Shown here piece after piece: positions 44,160 through 53,625 of a stretch of DNA of 64,000 nucleotides. The DNA comes from Herbinix hemicellulosilytica (GTDB lineage Bacteria; Bacillota; Clostridia; Lachnospirales; Lachnospiraceae): positions 1 to 64,000 of the forward strand of contig NZ_CVTD020000007.1 of NCBI RefSeq assembly GCF_002904165.1, in the 5' to 3' direction. The translations under genes and the position numbers were made by a program. The stretch's first letter is position 1. Each line of letters starts with the position of its first letter. Under the pieces are notes generated by a model, which worked only from the letters and a program-made list of their open reading frames with translations, made no database searches and had not been told where the DNA came from.

Positions 44160-45428
44160 GTGAGGGTACAGAAGGGTATAGCAATAATTTTAACTGTTTT
44201 GATTTTAAGCCCATGCTTTTATGGCAGCTATAATTTTATAACATATTCAAAAGCAGCAAGTTTTGATGAAATTAATCATCCGGATGTTTTTTTAAAGCAG
44301 GTAAACGGAGATATGCAGTGTACCTTAGTAGCTGCCACTATGTTGATACGAAGGGCTGCCATTTTGACTGGAAATCCAAATTGGAAAGATATAACGGTAG
44401 ATAAAGTAAAAGTACAGGCTTGGGTTGACGGGATAGGTCTGAAATATACATTTACATATGCCGGTATTACCGTAAATAAGGCCAAATTCGCAAATGATCC
44501 GGTAAATGAATCGATTGCATTATTACAACAGCATCCGGAAGGCATTGTTTTGTATCACCAAAACCGTAAACCCAGAGCCCATGCAATTTTATTGACGGAC
44601 TATACGGACGGAATATTTTACTGCGCCGACCCTTCTGATGCGGTACCCTATGGCAGAATTCCTGTGAGTCTTGGACTGGTACAGGTAGAGAATGCGGATT
44701 CTTATTATTATATATCAAGTCCTTCTATTCCTTCATACATATATCCGTATACAAATGAAGACTCAATAAGCGAAAACAATAATGCAAATGATAAAAGCGT
44801 ATATAATGAAAACAGCGCTGTAAGTGAAAATATTGAAAAAAATAATAACGGCGTAAGTATTGACACAAATTTATATGATGAGAATACTATTTCACCTGTA
44901 ACGGATATTTCTTTGTATGAAGCCCAATTATCCAGGGCAATATTTTATTATGACGGGAATGTAAAGAAGCCGACAGTAAAAATACCCGGCTTGACCGAGA
45001 ACATTGATTATACGGTTTCATATATAAATAATATTTATCCGGGAACAGCAACAGTCGTAATTGTCGGGACGGGGAATTATTCCGGATATATAATAAAAAA
45101 TTTTGAAATCAGACAAGCCACAGTTTATGATTATTTCAATGATATAAATGTTGCTGTATCAAAAAGTTCAATTAAAGTAGGAAAAACTGCCAAAATAGAA
45201 CTTTCTTTGCCGGATGCTCTTACTGCAGTAAAAGATTTTAGTATTGAAGAACAAAACGCTGTCTATGAAGTAAAGATAAGTTATTCATCAAGTAACAGCA
45301 AAATCGCAAAAGTTAATTCAAACGGAAAAATAACCGGCAAAAAGAAAGGCACAGTAAAAATTAAAGTAACAGCAGAGTTGGCAGACGGAACAAAGAAGGA
45401 ATTTACATTTAAAATTAAAGTGAAATAA
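44160..45428 (+). CDS. Secreted C39-like cysteine peptidase with Ig-like domains
   Basis: 422 residues. A signal peptide or anchor covers about 6-33. A papain-like C39 fold follows: Cys54 in GDMQCTLVAAT, His141 in KPRAHAILLTDY and the acidic partner in CADPSD. A Ser/Asn-rich linker (about 195-240) leads to an Ig-like unit (YDGNVKKPTVKIPG) and a BIG2-type domain (ISYSSSNSKIAKVNSNGKITGKKKGTVKIKV). GTG start after GAGGAGGAAACCGG. Probably acts on or is displayed at the cell surface; the substrate is unknown. Confidence 0.75.
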   Translation: MRVQKGIAIILTVLILSPCFYGSYNFITYSKAASFDEINHPDVFLKQVNGDMQCTLVAATMLIRRAAILTGNPNWKDITVDKVKVQAWVDGIGLKYTFTYAGITVNKAKFANDPVNESIALLQQHPEGIVLYHQNRKPRAHAILLTDYTDGIFYCADPSDAVPYGRIPVSLGLVQVENADSYYYISSPSIPSYIYPYTNEDSISENNNANDKSVYNENSAVSENIEKNNNGVSIDTNLYDENTISPVTDISLYEAQLSRAIFYYDGNVKKPTVKIPGLTENIDYTVSYINNIYPGTATVVIVGTGNYSGYIIKNFEIRQATVYDYFNDINVAVSKSSIKVGKTAKIELSLPDALTAVKDFSIEEQNAVYEVKISYSSSNSKIAKVNSNGKITGKKKGTVKIKVTAELADGTKKEFTFKIKVK

Positions 45429-45447
45429 AACTATTGATAACATAAAT

Positions 45448-45483
45448 CAACCCACTGCTTTTTTGCAGTGGGTTGTTGCTGTT
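45448..45483. terminator. Bidirectional terminator, C39-like / L,D-transpeptidase
   Basis: CAACCCACTGC (45448-45458) and GCAGTGGGTTG (45465-45475) form an 11-bp perfect stem with a TTTTTT loop. Confidence 0.75.
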
Positions 45484-45513
45484 TAATCCGAAATAGGGTT
45501 ACTTATAAAGTTA

Positions 45514-46908
45514 TTATTCCTCATAGACTACTACGGGAGTTCCTTCTTCTATATTTTCAAAAACAGTTTTAGCCAGATATAAGGGGGCATTAACACATCC
45601 ATGTGAGCCGTTTCTAAGGTAAATGTCACCGCCAAACCGATATCTCCACGGGGCATCATGCAAACCGATATTGCCGAAAAAGGGCATCCAATAGGTTACT
45701 TTTGCTTCATAACCGGGCCCGGTTAAAGTGGCATTCATTTGCTTGTAATTTATCATATATACACCAAGTACAGTGGCGTGGCCCCTGTTAGGATTTCCGG
45801 TAACTACAGGCCCCTGGACTATCATTTTTCCGTCTTTATAAAACCACAGATGCTGCTTTGTTATATTGATTTCTATGTAGGTGTCTCCTATTTCGTTGCC
45901 ATATCTGGAAACAGCCTTTTGAAGGTATGCAGGTTCTTTTTCAATTTTATCCCCTTTTTTAATATGATTGATTAACGCTTCTGTTTCTGCATTCCGGTCG
46001 ATTTTCCAGCCGTACAGACCACCCTGCAATTCCGCTATTTTACCGGTAGAAGTAAGAAAAGTCCGTTTAATGCCTACGGTATCGTATTTCTTACTGAGTT
46101 CCCGAACATAAGCCGCCACATCATTATTGTTTATAATAACGTCTAAATTTTCATCAACTTTTAGCCATTTATGTATGGACGCTGCATCTAAAGTTTCTGT
46201 ATCTTTACCAAACCGATATGTTATTTTTGCAGAAACATATTTATCTAAAAGGTTTTTTGTTTTAATAGTCTTTTTAGAGCTTGCGGTATACTTCGGTTTT
46301 TCGTAGCAGTTCATTTTATCCAGGTCTAAAATGCGTTTTCCTTCGGATATGTATTTTATAAGGGCTTTTTTAAGGTAAAATTTATTTATTTTATTGCCGT
46401 CTATTTCTTTGATTATTTCATAGGAACCGTTGATATATTTAAAATCTACGTTACGGGGGTTTATTATTTCTCTGTTTAGGCAATTTAGACGGTTAATCCT
46501 TATGTCGAGAAGTTCAGCGTTATAAATAAAGAGGTCTTTAATGTAAAACTTGCTGCTTTTAAATAAAGAGCTTAACCACATAAAAGGATTTTGGATACAC
46601 CAAATCCTATGTAAGGAAATGCCGTTATTATATTTCATTCCGATTTCATGGCCGGTTATAACTTCTGTTTCTCCGCTTCGTTCTATTATAAGGATGTCAT
46701 ATTCCCTAATATACTTACTTATAATATTTGAAAAATTCCGATGAGCTTTTAAAGACACATTGACACCGTTTATTTCGGTACGGAAAAGAAAATGATTGAT
46801 AAAGTACAGAGAGATAAGCAAGTATAAGCCAATAAAAGAAAAGAGTATTATGAAGAGGTTTCTTTTGATTTTTCTTTTACTTAAAACCATTATTCTAACC
46901 TGCTTCAT
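45514..46908 (-). CDS. L,D-transpeptidase (YkuD) with PG-binding domain
   Basis: Membrane-anchored cell-wall crosslinking enzyme of 464 residues. A basic N-terminus and helix (about 16-40) lead to a long putative peptidoglycan-binding region. The YkuD domain at about 340-464 has IEINITKQHLWFYKDGK, then IGLHDAPWRYRFGG (His417) and the active Cys438 in RNGSHGCVNAP. It makes 3-3 crosslinks or attaches proteins to peptidoglycan. Two in-frame ATGs at 46908 and 46890 each have AGCAGG about 8 nt upstream, so the start is not settled. Convergent to the C39-like gene. Confidence 0.92.
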   Translation of the reverse strand: MKQVRIMVLSKRKIKRNLFIILFSFIGLYLLISLYFINHFLFRTEINGVNVSLKAHRNFSNIISKYIREYDILIIERSGETEVITGHEIGMKYNNGISLHRIWCIQNPFMWLSSLFKSSKFYIKDLFIYNAELLDIRINRLNCLNREIINPRNVDFKYINGSYEIIKEIDGNKINKFYLKKALIKYISEGKRILDLDKMNCYEKPKYTASSKKTIKTKNLLDKYVSAKITYRFGKDTETLDAASIHKWLKVDENLDVIINNNDVAAYVRELSKKYDTVGIKRTFLTSTGKIAELQGGLYGWKIDRNAETEALINHIKKGDKIEKEPAYLQKAVSRYGNEIGDTYIEINITKQHLWFYKDGKMIVQGPVVTGNPNRGHATVLGVYMINYKQMNATLTGPGYEAKVTYWMPFFGNIGLHDAPWRYRFGGDIYLRNGSHGCVNAPLYLAKTVFENIEEGTPVVVYEE

Positions 46909-47261
46909 ATCCGGTTACCTGCTGGTATATTTCAATTATATCATAATATGTTCGTGTTCCAGGATATATAACCGGATTTATATAAGCATATCACCTGTTA
47001 GTAAAAGGATAATTTTAATTAGAGCTATTTGCATTTTTTCTGCGGGCATTTTGCTAAAATTAAGATTGTAATTTCAAATTACAAGGTGAGTATAAAATAA
47101 GCTTTATAAGTTTAAAAATTTTAAAATAATTATTTATCGCAATAGAATCTATTGAGTAATAAAAATTATTTAATTTTATTGAAAAATAAAGTAAAATATA
47201 GTAAACTTATGATGGAATAAATTAGAATTATTAAACAATAGACTGCAAAGGTAGTGAGGTT

Positions 47262-47585
47262 ATGTTTTCAGAATTAAAAAAATTACAAAATATTTTGATA
47301 TTTTTTTCAGGTTTAAGTGTATTATTTTCACTTATATCAGCTATTTTAGTGTTTGATAACAGACGTTTTTTAGAATTTGATGGATTGTTTTTCATTTTAT
47401 GTTGTCTTATAGTTCTGGTGCCAATCGGCTTTATAATTCTAACTGTTGCTTTAAACAGAATAGTTAACGCACTAATTTCAAGAGAAATGTCCTTAATTGA
47501 ACGTATTAGAGAGATTGAAAAAGAACAGGAGAAACAAGCCGAATCATTGACAGATAACAAAAAGTCAGGCGCTTTATCAAAATAA
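47262..47585 (+). CDS. Small membrane protein with C-terminal coiled coil
   Basis: 107 residues: two hydrophobic helices (about 8-30 and 42-66), then a charged helix (SLIERIREIEKEQEKQAESL) that would form a short coiled coil. I do not recognise a family. GTGAGG is close to the ATG and AAAGG is farther, so the ribosome site is mediocre. It is followed by a strong terminator, consistent with a real transcript. Confidence 0.6.
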   Translation: MFSELKKLQNILIFFSGLSVLFSLISAILVFDNRRFLEFDGLFFILCCLIVLVPIGFIILTVALNRIVNALISREMSLIERIREIEKEQEKQAESLTDNKKSGALSK

Positions 47586-47652
47586 GGTTATTTAAAAAAA
47601 TAGAAATAATTATAAGCATAAATAACAACCCACTACGCCTTTATGGGATATG

Positions 47653-47687
47653 AAAAAAGTCCGGCACGCCATTGTGCCGGACTTTTA
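47653..47687 (+). terminator. Terminator after the small membrane protein
   Basis: AAAAGTCCGGCAC with GTGCCGGACTTTT, loop GCCATT, 13 bp. Confidence 0.9.
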
Positions 47688-47728
47688 CAAAAAAGGGGAG
47701 GATAAGTATTTACTTGTCTTTAGTGCCC

Positions 47729-47753
47729 ATAATTGGAGGGGGAGTCCAATTAT
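47729..47753 (+). promoter_or_regulatory. Perfect inverted repeat around a ribosome site
   Basis: ATAATTGGA (47729-47737), loop GGGGGAG (47738-47744), TCCAATTAT (47745-47753). The purine loop is a strong ribosome site for the ORF whose ATG is at 47752-47754, the 3' foot of the stem. In RNA it is a 9-bp hairpin; in DNA it could be an operator. Confidence 0.5.
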
Positions 47754-47868
47754 GAAAAGAGCATACGCATTTTATCCTATACAGAATATTCTATATAAGG
47801 ACATTACTATTATGATACAGTTTTTCTTTATTTATACATTGAAAGAAATTTTTTTTAAAATTTTTTAA
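47752..47868 (+). CDS. Possible 38-residue small protein
   Basis: ATG with a GGAGGGGGAG ribosome site 7 nt upstream, one of the best in the window. The peptide starts MKRAYAFYPIQNILYKD and has a hydrophobic, aromatic C-terminal half (IMIQFFFIYTLKEIFFKIF), which suggests membrane association. No family recognised. It is 71 nt before the SEC-C gene, whose promoter may lie over its end. Coding status rests on the ribosome site only. Confidence 0.4.
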   Translation: MKRAYAFYPIQNILYKDITIMIQFFFIYTLKEIFFKIF

Positions 47869-47939
47869 TATTGGATATTGTAAGGTTTATATGATATAAT
47901 TACTGACTATAAAATACAGTACTAGGGAAGGATGAAATT

Positions 47940-48446
<507 letters not shown>

Positions 48447-48468
48447 TAAAATATTTTACATCAACAAT

Positions 48469-48504
48469 AAAGGATAAGCATCTGTTGTATGCCTATCCTT
48501 TTAA
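48469..48504 (+). terminator. Terminator after the SEC-C gene
   Basis: AAAGGATAAGCAT pairs with ATGCCTATCCTTTT with one A-C mismatch, ending in a T-run. Confidence 0.7.
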
Positions 48505-48631
48505 ATTTTTATACTTAAAACTTTACCGCACCATAAGTCATACAAGCGGATGTCCAAACTTGACTAACCCAATATATGGCTTTATCATATAATTATTGAA
48601 AGTTACCATAAGAAGAAAACGGAGTAAAAAC

Positions 48632-50092
48632 ATGAGAAAAAAGAACGAAATTAACATGTATATAGATTATAAAAAAACTTACCGCAAAAGAAGAAGGGGT
48701 TATAATACATTTCTGGGGGTTATAATTGTTTTTATTCTTGCTGTTATTGCTGGTCTTGGCACCTATTATGCCATCAGGATTAAAACAGGAGGGGAATATA
48801 GCCTAAGAAAAAACAGTTCTTATGAAGCAAATAACGGATACGCAAAGAAAATATCTGAATTGGAAGCGGATAATACCGATGACTATTATTTAGTCAAAGA
48901 TAATGCCGATTCGGTTAACGGCAAGGATGAAAATATCAATGAAAAAAATCATGTTGACCAAATGAATAATAAAGATGAAGCTAGCGATATAAAGCAGGAT
49001 AACAAACAGGCGGATAATACGGAAGGTAAAAATAAAGACAATAAGCCTGAAAACGGAAAGGAAAGTAATGAAGTTTATAGGGAAGATGACCCGAGAAAAT
49101 CGGTAAAGGTTAAGGGAATTTATGTTACATCCCTGGCTATTATGTATAAAAGGGATCAACTGATTGAAATAGCCGATTCAACCGAAATAAATGCTATGGT
49201 AATAGATGTAAAGGATGATAACGGCAGGATTACGTTCAACATGGAAAATACCATGGCTCATGATATCGGTGCAACCACCAATACCATCCATGATATAGCT
49301 GATTTAATGAAACTTTTTGAAGAAAAAAACATTTATCCTATAGCCAGAATAGTTGCCTTTAAAGATCCGTATTTAGCCGAAAATAAACCGGAATATGCCA
49401 TTAAAAACAAGGACGGTACAATTTACCGGGACAATAACGGAGAAAGTTGGGTTAATCCTTACAATAAAGAAGTTTGGGACTATCTGATAGAAATATCAAC
49501 AAAGGCAGCGGAAGTGGGTTTTAAAGAAATACAGTTTGACTATATCCGTTTTTCGACAGGTAAGGGTATGTCTGATGTCGATTTTGGACCACTGGCTGAG
49601 GAAAAAACAAAAGAAGAAATTATTCTTGAATTTACAAAATATGCATACGAAAAGCTAAAGCCTTTAGGAGTATTTGTATCGGCGGATGTTTACGGAACTA
49701 TTATAAGCAGCACTATTGACGCAAGCCTGGTAGGTCAGAATTATGTGGAAATGGCCAGATATCTGGATTATATTTGTCCTATGATTTATCCGTCTCATTT
49801 TGCGGAAGGCAATTATGGGGTAGAATATCCGGATTTAGAACCGTATCAGATTATCAGGAAGGTTCTTATGGTATCCAGGGAAAAATTGGAGCAAATACCC
49901 GAAGGGGAACATAAAGCAATAGTAAGGCCCTGGCTGCAGGACTTTACCGCTTCATGGATACGGAATTACCAGGTTTATACAGGTAAGCAGGTCCGTGAGC
50001 AAATTGAGGCTGTATATGCTTCAGGGTATAGGGAATGGCTTTTATGGAATGCGGCAAGCAACTATTCTGTGGACGGATTGTATGACAGATGA
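48632..50092 (+). CDS. Putative glycoside hydrolase (DUF4015)
   Basis: 486 residues. A basic N-terminus with helix (about 25-50) anchors it; an Asp/Asn/Lys-rich linker (about 85-155) precedes a TIM-barrel-like DUF4015 domain: VKGIYVTSLA, INAMVIDVKDDNGRITF, YPIARIVAFKDPYLA, WVNPYNKEVWDYLIEI and FKEIQFDYIRFSTG, then SADVYGTI and CPMIYPSHFAEG. The conserved acids (QFDYIRF, SADVYG) would be the active site, but no activity is proven in the family. ATG 48632 follows CGGAG; TTG 48596 is in frame without a ribosome site. Probably acts on cell-surface glycans. Confidence 0.85.
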   Translation: MRKKNEINMYIDYKKTYRKRRRGYNTFLGVIIVFILAVIAGLGTYYAIRIKTGGEYSLRKNSSYEANNGYAKKISELEADNTDDYYLVKDNADSVNGKDENINEKNHVDQMNNKDEASDIKQDNKQADNTEGKNKDNKPENGKESNEVYREDDPRKSVKVKGIYVTSLAIMYKRDQLIEIADSTEINAMVIDVKDDNGRITFNMENTMAHDIGATTNTIHDIADLMKLFEEKNIYPIARIVAFKDPYLAENKPEYAIKNKDGTIYRDNNGESWVNPYNKEVWDYLIEISTKAAEVGFKEIQFDYIRFSTGKGMSDVDFGPLAEEKTKEEIILEFTKYAYEKLKPLGVFVSADVYGTIISSTIDASLVGQNYVEMARYLDYICPMIYPSHFAEGNYGVEYPDLEPYQIIRKVLMVSREKLEQIPEGEHKAIVRPWLQDFTASWIRNYQVYTGKQVREQIEAVYASGYREWLLWNAASNYSVDGLYDR

Positions 50093-50148
50093 ATATTTTG
50101 GACTCCTTGTTAATATATTCTATTAGAGGATAAAACAAGGGGTGTAAA

Positions 50149-50523
50149 ATGAATAAGGCAGTTACTCAAAATAAAAAATTTATTTACGTTTTGGAAGGGT
50201 TGCTTTTTTCCTATATTATTACTGCAATTTTGCTGTTGATAGTTTCATTTTTAATGCTAAATTTTGAGCTTTCCGGTTCCGTAATAAGCGGGATAATTAA
50301 TGTAACCTATATAGTATCAACTTTTATGGGAGGCTTTTTTGTAGGAAAAAAGACCGAGCACAGAAAGTTTATATGGGGATTGGTTGTCGGCGTATTTTAC
50401 TTTATCATTTTGATGCTGGTTTCGTTGCTGATGAACCGGGTAGGGCCTCTTCCTATCGGCAGTCTTATTACTGTGTTTATTATTACAGGTCTTGGCGGCA
50501 TGCTTGGCGGTATGATAAGTTGA
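50149..50523 (+). CDS. TIGR04086 family membrane protein
   Basis: 124 residues with four hydrophobic helices. The pattern FVYVLEGLLFSYIITAILLL at the start and GLGGMLGGMIS at the end fit TIGR04086, a small Firmicutes membrane family of unknown function that is often found near yajC or secD genes elsewhere. AAGGGGTG precedes the ATG. It follows the glycoside hydrolase gene by 56 nt and may share its transcript. Confidence 0.75.
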   Translation: MNKAVTQNKKFIYVLEGLLFSYIITAILLLIVSFLMLNFELSGSVISGIINVTYIVSTFMGGFFVGKKTEHRKFIWGLVVGVFYFIILMLVSLLMNRVGPLPIGSLITVFIITGLGGMLGGMIS

Positions 50524-50591
50524 AAACCGTTGTATTTTAATACGAAATTGTTTATACTATGATATATTATGGAGAAATTTAAGGAGCACAT

Positions 50592-51473
50592 ATGAAAAAG
50601 ATTCTTATTACCGGCGCTTTGGGGCAGCTGGGACAGGCTTTATATGAGCTTTTAAAACAAAAAAATGAATATCGGTTATACCTTACCGATTCCCATGGAA
50701 GTGACGACGGGCTTATAAGAAAACTGGACATTTCTGATGAAGTTTCCGTAGAATATGAGATTCAAAGTACAAATCCCGATATTATAATAAACTGTGCGGC
50801 TATGACCGCGGTAGATTTATGCGAGAAAGAAAAGGAAATGGCATATAAAATTAACAGTCTTGGGCCCAAGTATCTTGCTATTGCAGCCGAAAAAACAGGA
50901 GCAAAACTTATTCATATATCTACAGATTATATATACGATGGACAAGCCAAAACTCCTTATACGGAAGAAGCCAAGGCTAACCCTATTAATGTATATGGGC
51001 AAACCAAACTGGCAGGAGATAATTTTGTCCTTAAGTACTGTAAAAAATCTTTCGTTCTTCATACAGCCTGGCTTTATGGAGAAGGGAAAAATTTTGTAAA
51101 AACCATGCTGAGAATGGCAGATGAAGGCAAAAGAATCCGGGTGGTATCGGATCAGATAGGTTCACCGACCAGTGCTATGGAACTTGCCCGGGTTATTCTG
51201 TTCTTAATGGAAACTGAAAGTTACGGGAAATACCATGCCACCTGTGAAGGCAGTACAAGCTGGTACAGGTTTGCGGTGAAAATATTTGAACTGGCAGGAC
51301 TGAATGTTGAAGTTGAACCGATATCCAGTGACGAATATCCTACACCTGCAAAGCGTCCGGCTTATTCCGTTCTGGACAATAAAAGGCTTAGGGAAGAGCA
51401 CGGATATTATATGAAGGATTGGATTGATGCTCTACAGGAATATATGGACAGATTAAAAGAAAAGAATTTATAA
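50592..51473 (+). CDS. rfbD: dTDP-4-dehydrorhamnose reductase
   Basis: SDR-family reductase that makes dTDP-L-rhamnose, the last step of that pathway. NADP-binding GALGQLGQAL at 8-17, INCAAMTAVDLCE near 74, the STDYIYDG motif near 113 and the catalytic YGQTK near 134. Length of 293 aa is standard. TAAGGAGCAC precedes the ATG. The rest of the pathway (rfbA, rfbB, rfbC) is not adjacent, which is unusual, so they must lie elsewhere or the enzyme acts on a different sugar nucleotide. Confidence 0.9.
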   Translation: MKKILITGALGQLGQALYELLKQKNEYRLYLTDSHGSDDGLIRKLDISDEVSVEYEIQSTNPDIIINCAAMTAVDLCEKEKEMAYKINSLGPKYLAIAAEKTGAKLIHISTDYIYDGQAKTPYTEEAKANPINVYGQTKLAGDNFVLKYCKKSFVLHTAWLYGEGKNFVKTMLRMADEGKRIRVVSDQIGSPTSAMELARVILFLMETESYGKYHATCEGSTSWYRFAVKIFELAGLNVEVEPISSDEYPTPAKRPAYSVLDNKRLREEHGYYMKDWIDALQEYMDRLKEKNL

Positions 51474-51747
51474 AGGAATTTAAAAATATCAGGATAATAT
51501 TAAAAAGATATTTAATTTAAAAAGATATAGATTTTAAAATGATAATAAGGATAAAAAATACCAGAGTATTTAAAGATTAAAAGATATGTACGCAAATTTT
51601 TTGCTATTATACACATTTATAAAAGCATATAGCTTCTATTTTATTTACAAGAATTTATAAGTTATTTGCAGTTATAACCGGATAAAGATTTGAAGTTTGT
51701 GCAAAATACTACTGAAAATAAAATCCTTAAAGTGAAAGGTAAAATGT

Positions 51748-52488
51748 ATGAGGTACGAAGAATCAGTTATAGAAGGAAGAAATGCGGTTTTTGAAGCAAT
51801 ACGTTCGGGGAAAACCATCGATAAGCTTTTTGTTTTAAAGGGCAGTGATGACGGGCCTATAAGAACCATTGTAAGTAAGGCAAAGAAGGCAGATACTGTT
51901 ATATCCTATGTGACCAAAGAACAGCTTGACCGGATGTCACAGACCGGAAAGCATCAGGGAGTCATTGCATATACGGCAGCTTATGAGTATGCAGAGATTG
52001 AAGATATTTTAGAAGCGGCGAAAGAAAAAGGGGAAGACCCTTTTATAATATTACTTGACGGTATTGAAGACCCTCATAATCTCGGTGCTATTATCCGTAC
52101 CGCTCATCAGGCCGGTGCCCATGGCATTATCATTCCGAAAAGACGGGCTGCAGGGCTTACAGCCACAGTGGCAAAGACTTCAGCCGGAGCCGTTAACTAT
52201 CTTCCGGTCGCCAGGGTAACGAATCTTTCGGCAACTATTGAAGAACTTAAAAAAGAAGGCCTGTGGTTTGTGTGTGCGGATATGGACGGAGAACTGATGT
52301 ATAATCTTGACTTAAAAGGTCCGATCGGTCTTGTTATAGGCAGCGAAGGCGAAGGAGTAGGCAAGCTGGTAAAGGAAAAATGCGATTTTGTTGCCAAAAT
52401 ACCTATGTTTGGGCAGGTAGACTCATTAAATGCATCAGTGGCGGCTGGAATACTGGCTTATGAAATAGTAAGGCAAAGGATGAGTTAA
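51748..52488 (+). CDS. rlmB: 23S rRNA (guanosine-2'-O-)-methyltransferase RlmB
   Basis: SPOUT (TrmH, group 3) methyltransferase for G2251 of 23S rRNA. The N-terminal substrate-binding domain (VIEGRNAVFEAI) precedes the knotted SPOUT domain with LLDGIEDPHNLGAIIRTAHQAGAHG, GLVIGSEGEGVGKLV and the final motif QVDSLNASVAAGILAYE. Length of 246 aa is usual. AAAGG precedes the ATG. It directly precedes sigH, as in the yacO-yacP-sigH order of Bacillus but with yacP absent. Confidence 0.95.
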   Translation: MRYEESVIEGRNAVFEAIRSGKTIDKLFVLKGSDDGPIRTIVSKAKKADTVISYVTKEQLDRMSQTGKHQGVIAYTAAYEYAEIEDILEAAKEKGEDPFIILLDGIEDPHNLGAIIRTAHQAGAHGIIIPKRRAAGLTATVAKTSAGAVNYLPVARVTNLSATIEELKKEGLWFVCADMDGELMYNLDLKGPIGLVIGSEGEGVGKLVKEKCDFVAKIPMFGQVDSLNASVAAGILAYEIVRQRMS

Positions 52489-52516
52489 TCTTTTGGGCCA
52501 TAAAGGAGCTGATAGT

Positions 52517-53164
52517 ATGAAAACAGATATGAAATACAGTGCCATGCCCGATGAAGAAGTTGTCAGCCTTATTCAGGCAGGAGATAATCAGGCTATGGAT
52601 TATCTTTTTGAGAAATATAAGCATATAGTAAGGAATAAGGCTAAAGCTTTGTTTCTGATCGGCGGAGATAAAGATGACCTTATTCAGGAGGGAATGATAG
52701 GGCTATATAAGGCTATCCGGGATTTTCAAAATGATAAGCAAAATTCATTTTTTAGTTTTGCCGATATGTGTATATCAAGGCAAATTTACAGTGCCATAAA
52801 GGCATCCAACCGTAAGAAAAACATTCCTTTAAATACATATATTTCCCTGTATACACCACTTTCTGGTGAAAACGGAGACGGTGTAGAAAAAGAAACACTG
52901 GTTGACATAATTTTTCAAGAAAAAAGGTCAAATCCTGAAGATTTAGTTATTGACAAAGAGAATACAAGTATGATAGAATATGAACTCGTAAGGCGCTTGA
53001 GTGATTTAGAAAAGAGTGTGTTAAACCTGTATATGCAGGATATGAAATACACACAGATTGCCGAAGTACTTGGTAAGGAACCTAAGGTAATCGACAATGC
53101 ATTAACCAGAATTAAGACAAAACTTAATCAGGTTCTGATTGATCTTGAAAAGCAAGATACTTAG
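52517..53164 (+). CDS. sigH: Sporulation/transition-state sigma factor SigH
   Basis: Sigma factor that starts sporulation and transition-state transcription, including spoIIA. Region 2 contains GGDKDDLIQEGMIGLYKAIRD and SFADMCISRQIYSAIKASNR; region 4 has RRLSDLEKSVLNLYMQDMKY followed by the HTH TQIAEVLGKEPKVIDNALTR. The 215-aa length matches Bacillus SigH (218). ATG 52517 has AAAGGAG 8 nt upstream; TTG 52493 is in frame without one. It follows rlmB by 28 nt and is followed by tRNA genes. Confidence 0.95.
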   Translation: MKTDMKYSAMPDEEVVSLIQAGDNQAMDYLFEKYKHIVRNKAKALFLIGGDKDDLIQEGMIGLYKAIRDFQNDKQNSFFSFADMCISRQIYSAIKASNRKKNIPLNTYISLYTPLSGENGDGVEKETLVDIIFQEKRSNPEDLVIDKENTSMIEYELVRRLSDLEKSVLNLYMQDMKYTQIAEVLGKEPKVIDNALTRIKTKLNQVLIDLEKQDT

Positions 53165-53184
53165 GCAGTCGTAATAAAAAAGAT

Positions 53185-53257
53185 GCTGTTGTAGCTCAGA
53201 CGGTAGAGCACCTCATTGGTAATGAGGAGGTCAGCGGTTCAAGTCCGCCCAACAGCT
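53185..53257 (+). tRNA. tRNA-Thr (anticodon GGT)
   Basis: Full cloverleaf: acceptor GCTGTTG/CAACAGC, D stem GCTC/GAGC, anticodon stem CCTCA/TGAGG with loop TTGGTAA, T loop TTCAAGT. The outermost T-stem pair is an A-C mismatch. CCA is not encoded. 73 nt. Confidence 0.95.
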
Positions 53258-53303
53258 TTATCCGTTCTTTCCTTTAAAATTGAATAAGGCAAAAACGGAA
53301 TAT

Positions 53304-53378
53304 CGAGGTGTGGCTCAGTTTGGCTAGAGCGCTACGTTAGGGACGTAGAGGCCGCAGGTTCAAATCCTGTCACCTCGA
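53304..53378 (+). tRNA. tRNA-Pro (anticodon AGG)
   Basis: Acceptor CGAGGTG/CACCTCG, D stem GCTC/GAGC, anticodon stem CTACG/CGTAG with loop TTAGGGA giving anticodon AGG, T stem GCAGG/CCTGT. CCA not encoded. A34 would need deamination to inosine to read all CCU/CCC/CCA. 75 nt. Confidence 0.92.
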
Positions 53379-53534
53379 TTTTTTTATGCTTAAATACGCC
53401 CATTTAATTTGGCGATATGCTGTAAGAATAGGATTGCATTGGTTAAGCCGAAAGACATGATAAAGAGCTTTTAAAAAAATATAATGCTATGCGGAAAATA
53501 TGGATGCATAATTATAAATTTTATAAATAATGTA

Positions 53535-53563
53535 TTGACATAATATAATTCATACGTTATACT
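53535..53563 (+). promoter_or_regulatory. Promoter of the met leader
   Basis: TTGACA (53535-53540), 17 nt, TATACT (53558-53563). Transcription should begin near 53570, 56 nt before the leader ORF. Between the tRNA-Pro gene and this promoter nothing else is seen. Confidence 0.8.
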
Positions 53564-53625
53564 ACCAACAAACATATCTGATTACTTGGAATTATTCAGA
53601 AGTTTCCAGGAAAGGAGCAAATATA

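Noticed and set aside
46796-47071. 91-codon + strand ORF over the start of the L,D-transpeptidase
   Set aside because: Antisense overlap with the membrane anchor of a real gene, no ribosome site.
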